64,000 nucleotides of DNA. Origin: JACVRW01 sp963728495 (lineage in GTDB: Bacteria > Actinomycetota > Thermoleophilia > Solirubrobacterales > Thermoleophilaceae). The stretch is from assembly GCA_963728495.1 (NCBI GenBank), contig CAVSKI010000010.1, positions 248,001-312,000 of the forward strand, in the 5' to 3' direction. The position numbers and the translations under genes were made by a program. Of the stretch, positions 46,421 to 54,485 are shown piece after piece (within the stretch, counting starts at the first letter, position 1; every line of letters starts with the position of its first letter). The notes beneath the pieces are model-generated. The model had not been told where the DNA came from. It saw only the letters and a list, made by a program, of their open reading frames with translations, and did not search any database.

Positions 46421-47119
46421 ATGCGCCTGGCCAAGTTCCTGGCCCACGCGGGCGTGGCCTCACGCCGCGCCGCGGAGGGCCTGATCGCCGAGGGCCGCGT
46501 GAGCGTGGCCGGCGATACGGTGACCGATCCGGCACGCGACGTGGACGAGTCGAGCGCGGTGGCCGTCGACGGCCGGGCGGTCCAGCCCGAGCCGCGCGAG
46601 GTGTACGCCCTCAACAAGCCGCGCGGCGTGGTCTCCACCGCGCGCGACACTCACGGCCGGCCCACGGTCGTGCAGCTGGTGCGCTCGCGCCGGCGCCTGT
46701 ATCCGGTGGGGCGGCTTGACGCCGACAGCAGCGGGCTGATCCTGCTCACCAACGACGGCGAGCTGGCCGAGCGGCTCACGCACCCCCGCTACGGCGTGGA
46801 CAAGGTCTACCGCGCGCGAGTGCAGCCGGACCGCGTGTCGCCGCGGGCGCTCGCGGCGCTGCGTCAGGGCGTCGAACTCGAGGATGGGCGCACGGCCCCC
46901 ACCCGAGTGCGCCAGCCCGCGCCGGGGATCCTCGAGATCACGCTGCGCGAAGGCCGCAAGCGCCAGGTGCGACGCATGGCCGAGGCCGTCGGCCACCGCG
47001 TGATCGAGCTGGAGCGGGTGGCGTTCGGTCCGCTCGGCCTGCGCGGGCTGGAGTCCGGCCAGAGCCGCCGGCTCAAGCCCGCCGAGATCGAGCGCCTGCG
47101 GCGCGCCGGGCGCGGCTGA
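46421..47119 (+). CDS. RNA pseudouridine synthase (RsuA/RluB family)
   Basis: A 232-residue protein with an N-terminal S4 domain (MRLAKFLAHAGVASRRAAEGLIAEGRVSV). The catalytic domain has LYPVGRLDADSSGLILLTNDG with the active Asp and GRKRQVRRMAEAVGH. By position next to scpAB-type and cmk-type genes it corresponds to the Gram-positive RluB ortholog acting on 23S rRNA, but RsuA cannot be excluded. The ATG at 46421 is preferred over a GTG three codons before. Confidence 0.88.
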   Translation: MRLAKFLAHAGVASRRAAEGLIAEGRVSVAGDTVTDPARDVDESSAVAVDGRAVQPEPREVYALNKPRGVVSTARDTHGRPTVVQLVRSRRRLYPVGRLDADSSGLILLTNDGELAERLTHPRYGVDKVYRARVQPDRVSPRALAALRQGVELEDGRTAPTRVRQPAPGILEITLREGRKRQVRRMAEAVGHRVIELERVAFGPLGLRGLESGQSRRLKPAEIERLRRAGRG

Positions 47120-47132
47120 CACAATCGCCGCC

Positions 47133-47498
47133 GTGAAGCTGCGAGCGCTACGAGGCGCGACCACCGTCCAACAGAACGACGCCGACGCGATTCTTAACGC
47201 GACGGAGGAGCTCGTGCGCGCCGTGATGGACCGAAACGCGCTCGCGCCCGGCGACATGGTCAGCTGCATCTTCACCTGCACCGAGGACCTGGACGCCGAG
47301 TTCCCCGCCGTCGCGGCCCGCAAGCTGGGCCTGAGCGCTGTGCCGCTGCTGTGCGCCAAGGAGGTTTCCGTGCCGGGCTCGCTGCCGCGGGTCATCCGGC
47401 TGCTGCTGCACTACTACGCTGAGGATTCGGTGGAGGTCCATCACGTGTACCTGCGAGAGGCGGTCGCGCTGCGGCGCGACCTAGAGGGCGCTCAGTGA
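47133..47498 (+). CDS. aroH: Chorismate mutase, AroH type
   Basis: A 121-residue monofunctional mutase with the trimeric AroH fold. LRALRGATTVQQNDADAIL contains the active Arg, VPLLCAKEVSVPGSLPRVIR the central Cys/Glu and Arg, and HHVYLREAVALRRDL the final strand. It converts chorismate to prephenate, the substrate of tyrA downstream. It starts at a GTG 13 bp after the pseudouridine synthase and overlaps the aminotransferase gene by 4 bp. Confidence 0.93.
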   Translation: MKLRALRGATTVQQNDADAILNATEELVRAVMDRNALAPGDMVSCIFTCTEDLDAEFPAVAARKLGLSAVPLLCAKEVSVPGSLPRVIRLLLHYYAEDSVEVHHVYLREAVALRRDLEGAQ

Positions 47499-48571
47499 CG
47501 GGCCTGGAGTTCAACCGCCGCCTCGACGGGATCCCGGTCTACCCGGTGGCCTCCACATATGCGTTCGACGGCGAGCTGGTCAAGCTGGCCTCCAACGAGA
47601 CTCCCTTCGCGCCGCACCCTCAGGTGCTCGAGGCCGTCGAGGCTCAGCTGCGGACGCTCAACCGCTATCCCGATCCGGCCAAGTCGGCGCTGCGCGGCCG
47701 GCTCGCCGAGCGTACCGGTTTGCCCTCGGGGCGGATCACCGTGGGCAACGGCTCGTGCGAGATCCTGCTGGCCGCCGCCGAGGCCATGCTCGAGCCGGGG
47801 GCCGAGGTGGTGTACGCCTGGCCGTCCTTCTCGATCTACCCCCACCTGGCCGCGATGGCCGGGGCCCGGGCGATCACGGTCGCGCTCAACGAGGCGGGCG
47901 AGCACGATCTGGAGGCGATGGCGCGTGAGGTCACCGCCGCCACGCGCCTGGTGATCGTCTGCAACCCCAACAACCCGAGCGCCACGGCCCTCACGCCGGC
48001 CGCCATCGACGCCTGGATGGCCGAGCTCCCTCGCCACGTGGCCGTGATCCTCGATGAGGCCTACATCGAGTTCTCGCTGCTCCAGGATCCCGACGACTCG
48101 CTCGACCTGCTCGGCCGCCACCCCAATCTCGTCCTGCTAAGGACCTTCTCCAAGGTCTATGGCCTGTGCGGCCTGCGGGTGGGCTACGCGCTCGGCTCGG
48201 AGGCCTTCCGGCTGGCCGTGGACCGCGTGCGCCAGCCCTTCTCGGTCAACGCCCTCGCACTCGCGGCCGCCGCGGAGGCGCTCAACCATCAGGACGAGGT
48301 CGAAAGGCGCATCGAGCAGACCGCGATCGAGCGGATCCACGTGGAGTCCGAGCTGGAGGAGCGCGGCCTGGACAGCACCGACAGCCAGGCCAACTTCTCG
48401 TGGGTGTCGCTGGGCGAGCGCGACGAGGACGAGGTCGTGGATGGGCTGGCCCGGCGCGGGGTGATCGTTCGCGCCGGCAGCGCGCTCGGCGAGGCGGGCC
48501 GGATGCGGGTCACCTACGGCACGCGAACCGAGAACGATCGCTTTCTGGCCGTACTCGACGAAGTTCTTTAA
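47495..48571 (+). CDS. Histidinol-phosphate / aromatic aminotransferase (class I/II PLP)
   Basis: A 358-residue PLP aminotransferase of the HisC family. LASNETPFAPHPQVLEAV, VVYAWPSFSIYPHLA and CNPNNPSATAL are present, and the PLP lysine is in LRTFSKVYGLCGLRVGYALG. Position between chorismate mutase and the DAHP synthase/prephenate dehydrogenase genes suggests an aromatic amino acid aminotransferase (Pat) as well as, or rather than, HisC. The sequence alone cannot decide. Confidence 0.85.
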   Translation: MTGLEFNRRLDGIPVYPVASTYAFDGELVKLASNETPFAPHPQVLEAVEAQLRTLNRYPDPAKSALRGRLAERTGLPSGRITVGNGSCEILLAAAEAMLEPGAEVVYAWPSFSIYPHLAAMAGARAITVALNEAGEHDLEAMAREVTAATRLVIVCNPNNPSATALTPAAIDAWMAELPRHVAVILDEAYIEFSLLQDPDDSLDLLGRHPNLVLLRTFSKVYGLCGLRVGYALGSEAFRLAVDRVRQPFSVNALALAAAAEALNHQDEVERRIEQTAIERIHVESELEERGLDSTDSQANFSWVSLGERDEDEVVDGLARRGVIVRAGSALGEAGRMRVTYGTRTENDRFLAVLDEVL

Positions 48572-48630
48572 TACCCCATTAAGGGGAGGGCGGCCACCCC
48601 CGATTGCCCCGATAGTGGGGGCCAAGGGGT

Positions 48631-49758
48631 ATGCCACAGGGCAGGGAATCCGACCCGGCGATTGAACGCTGGGCCGGCGCCGGACACTCCGACGACTCCG
48701 ATCCCGCTCGCGCGGGCCGGGAGGCCGTCGCAGAAGCGATCACCGGGGAGGATCCCCGGCTGGTCCTCGTGTTCGCGGCGCCGCGTTATGACTTCGATGC
48801 GCTAGCGCACGCGGCCCGAGAGGCAGCGGGGCCGGCCGAGCTGATCGGCTGCTCGGGAGGCGATGGCGTCACGGCCTTTGCCCTGGGCGGGCCAGGCTTT
48901 TCGGCGGCCACGGCCTCCGCCCCCTTGAACGGGAGCGGCTCTCGGGCGGCGGGCGAGAGCGCCGCGCTTTGCCTGAGCGACCTCGACGGCCGGCCGCCCC
49001 ACAGGGCCCTGATTCTGCTCGCCGACGGGCTGTCCGGCGACACCCAGGACGTGGTGCGCGGTGCGTACTCGGTGGCCGGGGCCACCGTTTCACTGGCCGG
49101 CGGCTGCGCCGGGGTGCAGCTGCGTGGAAACCGGGCCATGCGCGACTCGGTCGTGGCCGTTGCGCTCGGCTCGGACGCGCCGTTCGGCGTGGGAGTGCGC
49201 CACGGCTGGCACCCCCGCGCCGATCCGCTGCTGATCACCGCCAGCGACGGCAGGCGAGTGCAGACGATCAACGACCGGCCTGCCCTTGACGTCTACCTCG
49301 AGCTCTCCGCCGCCCCCGCGGAGGCCGATTTCGGCCGTTACGCCAGTCTGCACCCCCTCGGGGTGGCCGCCGCGCGCGGCCGCGAGGCCCAGATACGTGC
49401 GGTGGTCGGCGCCGACTTCGAGTCGCGCTGGCTCCACTGCAACGGCGAGCTGCCGGCCGGCACCCTGGTCTGGCCCATGGAAGGCGAGGCGGGCGAGGTG
49501 TTGAACGCAACCTCCCGGGCATGCGTGGAGGCGCTGCTGCCCCTGCGGTCCGAGCCGCCCCTCGGTCTGCTGGCCTTCGACTCCTCCTCCCGTGCCGCTC
49601 TCCTGGGAGCCGAGGGCATGAGTGAGGCGCGAGCCCGGATCGCCGCCGCGGCGGACGGCGCTCCGGTCGGCGGGTTTGGCAGCGCCGGGGAGATCGCGCG
49701 CACCAGCGGGTCCGTGGGATTTCACAGTCACGCCCTGGCCGTTCTCGCAATCGGCTGA
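48631..49758 (+). CDS. FIST domain sensory protein
   Basis: A 375-residue protein with a FIST N domain (LVLVFAAPRYDFDALAHAAR, ELIGCSGGDGVTAFALGG, SLAGGCAGVQLRGNRAM) and a FIST_C domain (from about 215; SLHPLGVAAARGREAQIRAV and GLLAFDSSSRAALLG). FIST domains bind small ligands, probably amino acids, and usually feed signalling chains. Here it stands alone with no kinase or cyclase fused. It lies within the aromatic biosynthesis cluster, where sensing of an amino acid would make sense. The spacing from AAGGGG to the ATG is only one base. Confidence 0.85.
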   Translation: MPQGRESDPAIERWAGAGHSDDSDPARAGREAVAEAITGEDPRLVLVFAAPRYDFDALAHAAREAAGPAELIGCSGGDGVTAFALGGPGFSAATASAPLNGSGSRAAGESAALCLSDLDGRPPHRALILLADGLSGDTQDVVRGAYSVAGATVSLAGGCAGVQLRGNRAMRDSVVAVALGSDAPFGVGVRHGWHPRADPLLITASDGRRVQTINDRPALDVYLELSAAPAEADFGRYASLHPLGVAAARGREAQIRAVVGADFESRWLHCNGELPAGTLVWPMEGEAGEVLNATSRACVEALLPLRSEPPLGLLAFDSSSRAALLGAEGMSEARARIAAAADGAPVGGFGSAGEIARTSGSVGFHSHALAVLAIG

Positions 49759-49781
49759 GCCGTCTGCTAACAATCCTCTCG

Positions 49782-49856
49782 ATGTCCAGACACGCCTTCG
49801 CACGGCTTTGCGCAAGCGCTTCCCGGCGTGTCTATTCGGCCTGGCGATTTAGCTAG
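49782..49856 (+). CDS. Putative aroF leader peptide rich in aromatic codons
   Basis: An ATG-initiated 24-codon frame begins MSRHAFARL and ends with Val-Tyr-Ser-Ala-Trp-Arg-Phe-Ser before TAG. Tyr, Trp and Phe codons are bunched in the last eight positions, and several codons (TAT, TTT, CGA, AGA, CTT) are rare for this genome. It sits 126 bp before the DAHP synthase gene. This is the layout of a ribosome-mediated attenuator. A leader of this sort before aroF has been described in Corynebacterium glutamicum (from memory). Confidence 0.6.
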   Translation: MSRHAFARLCASASRRVYSAWRFS

Positions 49857-49960
49857 GCGTTCGGCTGCCCTGGCTGCCCACCGCGCAGCCGTTTCCTGAG
49901 CGGAAACCCCCTCGCCGGACGCCTCCCACCACGCTCGCCACATCCACCGACAGGACATCT
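49788..49960 (+). promoter_or_regulatory. Candidate transcription attenuator of aroF
   Basis: AGACACGCC (49788-49796) and GGCGTGTCT (49825-49833) are perfect 9-base arms overlapping the leader peptide. Downstream, CGGCTG/CAGCCG and GTTTCC (49892-49897) / GGAAAC (49903-49908) can form further stems, the last followed by a C-run rather than a T-run. A stalled ribosome at the Tyr-Trp-Phe codons would cover the 3' arm of the first stem. Which structure terminates is unclear. Confidence 0.5.
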
Positions 49961-49982
49961 GCCAGGCTTTGAGAGGACACCA

Positions 49983-51008
49983 ATGATGATCGTGATGAAA
50001 GAGGGGGCGACCGAGGCGCAGATCAGCGCCGTCGTCAAGCGAGTCGAGACGGTCGGCGCGGACGCACACCTGTCCCGAGGCGAGTTCGTGACCGTGATCG
50101 GCGCGATCGGCGACCGCGAGCAGGTGGCCAACCTGGGTCTCGAGGGGGCAGACGGGGTGGACCACCTCGTTCCCATCCTCAAGCCCTACAAGCTGGCCTC
50201 GCTCGAGTACCGCCGCGAAGAGCGAACGGTGGTCGATATCGACGGACGCCGTATCGGCGCCGACAACTTCGCCACGATCGCGGGGCCCTGCACGGTCGAG
50301 TCGCGCGAGGTGCTCTTGGACGCCGCGCGCACGGTGCGCGACGCGGGCGCGCAGATGCTCCGCGGCGGGGCGTACAAGCCTCGCACCTCGCCGTACTCCT
50401 TCCAGGGGCTGGGCGAGGCCGGGCTGCGCCTGCTGGCCGAGGCCAAGGCGGAGACCGGGCTGCCGATCGTGACCGAGCTGATGGATGTGCGCGATCTCGA
50501 CTCGGTGCTCGAGGTGGCCGACGTGGTCCAGGTCGGCGCCCGCAACATGCAGAACTACACGCTGCTCACCGAGCTGGGCCGCGCGGGCCGGCCGGTCCTG
50601 CTCAAGCGAGGGCTCTCCGCCACGCTCGAGGAGCTGCTGATGTCCGCGGAGTACGTGCTCAAGCAGGGCAACCCGAACGTGATGCTGTGCGAGCGCGGAA
50701 TACGCACCTACGAGCCGAGCTACCGCTTCACGCTCGACCTGATGGCGGTGCCGGTGCTGCGCGAGCTGACCCACCTGCCGATCGTCGTCGACCCCTCACA
50801 CGCGGCGGGCAAGCGCTCGCTGGTCGAGCCGCTGTCGCTGGCGGCGGCGGCCGCCGGCGCGGACGGGATCATCGTCGAGGTGCATCCCTGTCCCGAGGAG
50901 GCGGTCTGCGACGGCCCGCAGGCGCTGTTCTCTGACGGATTCGCGGATTACCTGCGCAAGCTGGAGGCCGCGGCCGAGCTTGCGGGCAAGACGCTCGCGA
51001 CGGTATGA
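49983..51008 (+). CDS. aroF: 3-deoxy-7-phosphoheptulonate synthase, type I beta with N-terminal regulatory domain
   Basis: A 341-residue DAHP synthase, first enzyme of the shikimate pathway. Residues 1-70 form a ferredoxin/ACT-like regulatory domain as in Thermotoga. The barrel shows IAGPCTVES, RGGAYKPRTSPYSFQGLG, QVGARNMQNY, CERGIRTYE and VDPSHAAGKR, with metal-binding Cys, His and Glu. It condenses PEP and erythrose-4-phosphate. Feedback by Tyr or Phe at the N-domain is likely. The leader upstream suggests a second level of control. Confidence 0.93.
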   Translation: MMIVMKEGATEAQISAVVKRVETVGADAHLSRGEFVTVIGAIGDREQVANLGLEGADGVDHLVPILKPYKLASLEYRREERTVVDIDGRRIGADNFATIAGPCTVESREVLLDAARTVRDAGAQMLRGGAYKPRTSPYSFQGLGEAGLRLLAEAKAETGLPIVTELMDVRDLDSVLEVADVVQVGARNMQNYTLLTELGRAGRPVLLKRGLSATLEELLMSAEYVLKQGNPNVMLCERGIRTYEPSYRFTLDLMAVPVLRELTHLPIVVDPSHAAGKRSLVEPLSLAAAAAGADGIIVEVHPCPEEAVCDGPQALFSDGFADYLRKLEAAAELAGKTLATV

Positions 51009-51092
51009 CATCCGCGCGCACCCGGCACGCCGGGCGCTTGCGGCCAGGCACATCCGCGCGCACCCGGCAGAGCCGGGCGCTTGCGGCCAAGC
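51009..51092. repeat. Two tandem REP-like units of about 42 bp between aroF and tyrA
   Basis: Units start at 51009 and 51051 with the same CATCCGCGCGCACCCGGC beginning and a shared GCCGGGCGCTTGCGGCCA end. Each holds a CCCGGC/GCCGGG hairpin. The second is one base longer in the loop. The pair fills the whole aroF-tyrA gap. Related sequences lie at 35841, 60875 and 61183. Confidence 0.8.
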
Positions 51093-51093
51093 G

Positions 51094-52158
51094 GTGAAAC
51101 TCGCCGTCCTCGGCGTCGGGCTGATCGGCGGTTCTATTGGTCTGGCCGCCCGGGAGCACGTCGAGGGCGCCGAGGTGGTGGGTTGCGGACGCAACCCCGA
51201 CAACCTGCGGCTGGCGCTCGAGCGCGGCGCCATCGACCACGCCGCCGATTCGTTGGAGGAAGCCCTCGACGGCGCCGACCTGTGCTTCGCCTGCGCGCCG
51301 GTGGGAGCCCTGCCCGAGCAGCTGCGTAGGGCCCTGGCGGTCGCCGGACCCGGCTGCGCCGTGAGTGACGTCGGTTCCACCAAGGGCGACCTGCTCGCCG
51401 CGATCGACGACTCGCGCTTCATCGGCGGGCATCCGGTGGCCGGCGCGGAGACCGCCGGTGTGGCGCACTCGCGGGCCGACCTCTTCCAGGGCGCGGTCTG
51501 GTACCTCACGCCGCACTCGCGCTCCCAGGGCCTTCTCTACGAGCGCCTGCACCGCTTCGTGATCGACGTCGGAGCGCGGCCGCTCGCGGTCGAGCCCCAG
51601 ACCCACGATCGCCTGGTGGCGGTGTTCAGCCATCTCCCGCACGTGCTGGCCAACGTGCTGGCCTCCCAGGCCGCCGGGCGTCTGCTCGACCATGGGGAGG
51701 CCCTGCGCCAGGTCGGACCGAGCTTTCGGGACATGACCCGTGTAGCCGGTGCCAACACCGCAATGTGGGCCGACATCTACAACGCAAACCGCGCGGCCAT
51801 CGTGGAGGAGATCCGCGAATTCCGGCGCGAGCTCGAGCGGGTCGAGGAGCTGCTCGAGGCCGAGCAGACGGCGACCTGGAACGACCGGGCGCGCGACGAC
51901 CGACGTGCCCTGCTCGAGTCGGGTACCGCCGGCGGCCCGGTTCACGAGCTGCGCCTGACCGTGCCCAACCGTCCCGGTATCGTCGCCGAGGTGGCGGTGG
52001 CGCTGGGGAAGGCCGGGGTGAACATCGTCGACATGGCGCTGGCGCCCGCGCCCGACATGCGCTCCGGATCCATGACGCTGTGGATCGCCGGCGACGCGCC
52101 GGCCGCCCGGGCCGGTGAGCTGATCGGCGCACTCGGCTTCCCCGTCGCGCGAGTATGA
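51094..52158 (+). CDS. tyrA: Prephenate dehydrogenase with C-terminal ACT domain
   Basis: A 354-residue NAD-dependent enzyme giving 4-hydroxyphenylpyruvate for tyrosine. The Rossmann start is VKLAVLGVGLIGGSIGLAA; SDVGSTKGDL and GGHPVAGAETAGV bind substrate, and SHLPHVLANVLASQ is the dimer helix. An ACT domain follows from about residue 285 (LRLTVPNRPGIVAEVAVALG), so feedback by tyrosine is likely. The GTG at 51094 is used because the frame before it lies in the repeat pair. It overlaps aroA by 4 bp. Confidence 0.92.
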   Translation: MKLAVLGVGLIGGSIGLAAREHVEGAEVVGCGRNPDNLRLALERGAIDHAADSLEEALDGADLCFACAPVGALPEQLRRALAVAGPGCAVSDVGSTKGDLLAAIDDSRFIGGHPVAGAETAGVAHSRADLFQGAVWYLTPHSRSQGLLYERLHRFVIDVGARPLAVEPQTHDRLVAVFSHLPHVLANVLASQAAGRLLDHGEALRQVGPSFRDMTRVAGANTAMWADIYNANRAAIVEEIREFRRELERVEELLEAEQTATWNDRARDDRRALLESGTAGGPVHELRLTVPNRPGIVAEVAVALGKAGVNIVDMALAPAPDMRSGSMTLWIAGDAPAARAGELIGALGFPVARV

Positions 52159-53468
52159 GCCCTCGCAACGTGCGCTTCGAGCCCTCCGGTCCGCTTCGGG
52201 GCAGCTACACCCCGCCCGCCGACAAGTCCATCTCCCATCGCGCCGTCCTGTTCGGTGCCATGGCCGACGAGCCCGTGACCGTTCGCAACCTGCTGGACTC
52301 GGCCGACACCCGCTCCACCCTCCACGCGCTCCTTAAGCTCGGCGCCGGCGTGGAGAAGGCACCCGGCGCCGTGGTGGTGAGGGGCGTGGGCCTCCATGCT
52401 CCGCTCGAGGCCACCGGCGGACTGCTCGACGTCGGCAACTCGGGCACGCTCATGCGCCTGCTGCCGGGCTGGCTTGCGGGTCAGCCGGGCGGGGTCTGGA
52501 CTCTGGACGGCGATGAGTCGATCCGCCGCCGCCCCATCGACCGCGTCGCGGATCCGCTGCGGGCAATGGGCGCGCAGGTGGATGCCCGTGAGGGCCGCTT
52601 CGCGCCCTTCACGGTGCGCGGCAGCCAGCTGGAGGGGATCGACTACGAGCTGCCGGTGGCAAGCGCGCAGGTCAAGTCGTGCGTGCTGATCGCGGGCATG
52701 CTGGCCGCCGGCACCACCACGATCAACGAGCCCGCGCCGAGCCGCGACCACACCGAGCGCATGCTGCGCCACGCGCGGGTGCCGTTCGAGCGCGCCGGCT
52801 CACGAATCAGCGTGTCCGCGGTTGACGAGCTGGAGCTCGAGGAGATCGTGGTGCCCGGCGATCCCTCCTCGGCGGCCTTCATGGTGGCCGCGGCGACGCT
52901 GGTGAGCGGCTCGCGGGTGGTGCTGTCCAACGTGGGCCTCAACTGGACGCGTACGGGCTTCTTCCGCATCGCGGAGCGGATGGGGGCGGTGATCCTGGGA
53001 GACCTCGAGGAGCCGGACGACCAGGCCGAGCACGAGCCGGTGGGCGAGCTGGACGTGGCCTCGTCGTCGCTCGAGGGAACGGTGATCGAGCCGCACGAGG
53101 TGCCGCTGGCCATCGACGAGCTCACGTTGGTGGCGCTCCTCGGGGCGTTCGCCGAGGGGGAGACGGTGCTGCGCGGCGCCGAGGAGCTGCGCCTCAAGGA
53201 ATCGGACCGCATCGCCGCCGTGGTCGCCGGCCTGCGCGGGATCGGCGCGGACATTGAGGAGACCGAGGACGGCTTCGTGGTCCGCGGAGACGGCTCGCCG
53301 CTGCCCGGCGGAACGATCGACTCGCTCGGCGACCACCGCCTGGCGATGCTCGGCGCGGTGGCCGGCATCGCCTCAACTGACGGCGTCGAGGTGCTCGGCA
53401 TGGACGCTGCGGCCGTGTCCTATCCCCGCTTCGAGAGCGACCTGCGCTCGCTGCTCGCCGGCGACTAG
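52155..53468 (+). CDS. aroA: 3-phosphoshikimate 1-carboxyvinyltransferase (EPSP synthase)
   Basis: A 437-residue EPSP synthase. TPPADKSISHRAVLFGAMA holds the Lys-Ser site, LLDVGNSGTLMRLLPG the PEP loop, SAQVKSCVLIAGMLA the central site and RLKESDRIAAVVAGLRGIG with DHRLAMLGAVAG the C-domain. It joins PEP to shikimate-3-phosphate. ATG overlaps the tyrA stop. An intergenic repeat element follows before cmk. Confidence 0.95.
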   Translation: MSPRNVRFEPSGPLRGSYTPPADKSISHRAVLFGAMADEPVTVRNLLDSADTRSTLHALLKLGAGVEKAPGAVVVRGVGLHAPLEATGGLLDVGNSGTLMRLLPGWLAGQPGGVWTLDGDESIRRRPIDRVADPLRAMGAQVDAREGRFAPFTVRGSQLEGIDYELPVASAQVKSCVLIAGMLAAGTTTINEPAPSRDHTERMLRHARVPFERAGSRISVSAVDELELEEIVVPGDPSSAAFMVAAATLVSGSRVVLSNVGLNWTRTGFFRIAERMGAVILGDLEEPDDQAEHEPVGELDVASSSLEGTVIEPHEVPLAIDELTLVALLGAFAEGETVLRGAEELRLKESDRIAAVVAGLRGIGADIEETEDGFVVRGDGSPLPGGTIDSLGDHRLAMLGAVAGIASTDGVEVLGMDAAAVSYPRFESDLRSLLAGD

Positions 53469-53547
53469 TGGCGTGGTGTGGGTCGGCGACCGGTGCAGGC
53501 CGCCGGGGTGCCTTTTGCGCTGCGCGAGTGGCCGCCCGCCGCGATCG

Positions 53548-53788
53548 GCGTCCCTAATGACAGCAACCAGGGGTGGGGATCGCCGATGCCGCTCCGGAAC
53601 CGCTGTTGCGGTGCTGTTACACCGGCCCGTCGGCGGGCAGGCCGCGGCCGCTCGCTCGGGAGCATTGTCGCTTTGACCCCCTATGCGGGGGTAAATCGAC
53701 CACTGTGGCCTCCAAACCGCGTTACGGCAGCGTGACAAAGCCGACAACCCGGCCGCGTCCACCCTTGGCTGCCGCCGTTCACAGACGC
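53548..53788. repeat. Intergenic element with inverted-repeat ends, copy B
   Basis: It shares with copy A the ends (GACAGCAACCAG; TTGGCTGCCGCCGTT...GACGCC) and the internal CGGTGCTGTTACA and AAACCGCGTTACGGCAGCGT. The centre is ACCCCC-TATGC-GGGGGT followed by AAATCGACCACT, shared with copy C. Outer arms (GCTGCGCGAG at 53520-53529; CTCGCGCAGC at 53809-53818) extend the inverted repeat. It fills most of the 405-bp aroA-cmk gap, which otherwise shows no gene. Confidence 0.78.
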
Positions 53789-53873
53789 CGGCCCCGGCAA
53801 CCCGGCGGCTCGCGCAGCGCCATGCGGGGTACCCGCGCAGTGACGCGCCCGATGACGACTAGCCTCAGCGCCG

Positions 53874-54485
53874 ATGGTGGTGGCGATCGACGGGCCCGCC
53901 GGAGCGGGCAAGAGCACTGTGGCGCGCGCGACCGCGGAGGCGCTCGGCTTCACCTATCTCGATTCCGGGGCGATGTACCGGGCCGTGGGGCTGATGACGC
54001 TGCGCCACGGCGGCGCGGCCTCCGAGCAGGCCGAGAAGCTCGAGCTCGAGCTGGGAGAGCGGGTGGTCGCCAACGGCGAGGACGTGACCGACGCCATCCG
54101 CACCGCCGACGTGTCGGAAGCGGCGTCGCGTGTGGCCACCAACGTCAAGGTGCGCGAGGCGCTCGTGCGCATGCAGCGCGACCTGCTCGCGAGCGGTGAC
54201 TGGGTGGCCGAGGGGCGCGACATCGGCACGGTGGTCTCGCCCGACGCGGCCGTGAAGGTCTTCCTCACCGCCAGCCCCGAGGAACGCGCCCAGCGCCGCG
54301 CCCGGGAGCTCGGCACCGATGCCGAAACCGTTCTCAAGGACCAGGCCCTGCGCGACGCCCAGGACACGACCCGCGAGCACTCGCCGTTGCAGATGGCCGA
54401 GGGTGCGATCGAGCTCGACACCACCGGGTTGTCGGTGGACCAGGTCGTCGAGCGTATCGCCGCGCTCGTGGCCGAGGCGTCATGA
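53874..54485 (+). CDS. cmk: Cytidylate kinase
   Basis: A 203-residue P-loop kinase. VAIDGPAGAGKSTVARATAE is the ATP site, YLDSGAMYRAVGL binds CMP, and GRDIGTVVSPDAAVKVFLTA is the LID-side segment. It phosphorylates CMP and dCMP. Overlaps der by 4 bp, the usual cmk-der pairing of Gram-positives. The start ATG lies just past repeat element B. Confidence 0.95.
   Translation: MVVAIDGPAGAGKSTVARATAEALGFTYLDSGAMYRAVGLMTLRHGGAASEQAEKLELELGERVVANGEDVTDAIRTADVSEAASRVATNVKVREALVRMQRDLLASGDWVAEGRDIGTVVSPDAAVKVFLTASPEERAQRRARELGTDAETVLKDQALRDAQDTTREHSPLQMAEGAIELDTTGLSVDQVVERIAALVAEAS

Noticed and set aside
48570..48632. Second CsoR operator
   Set aside because: The arms AATACCCC and GGGGTAT are present but 48 bp apart, unlike the compact site before copA.
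51009..51092. CRISPR array
   Set aside because: Two directly abutting units of about 42 bp with no spacers and no cas genes; they are REP-like palindromes.
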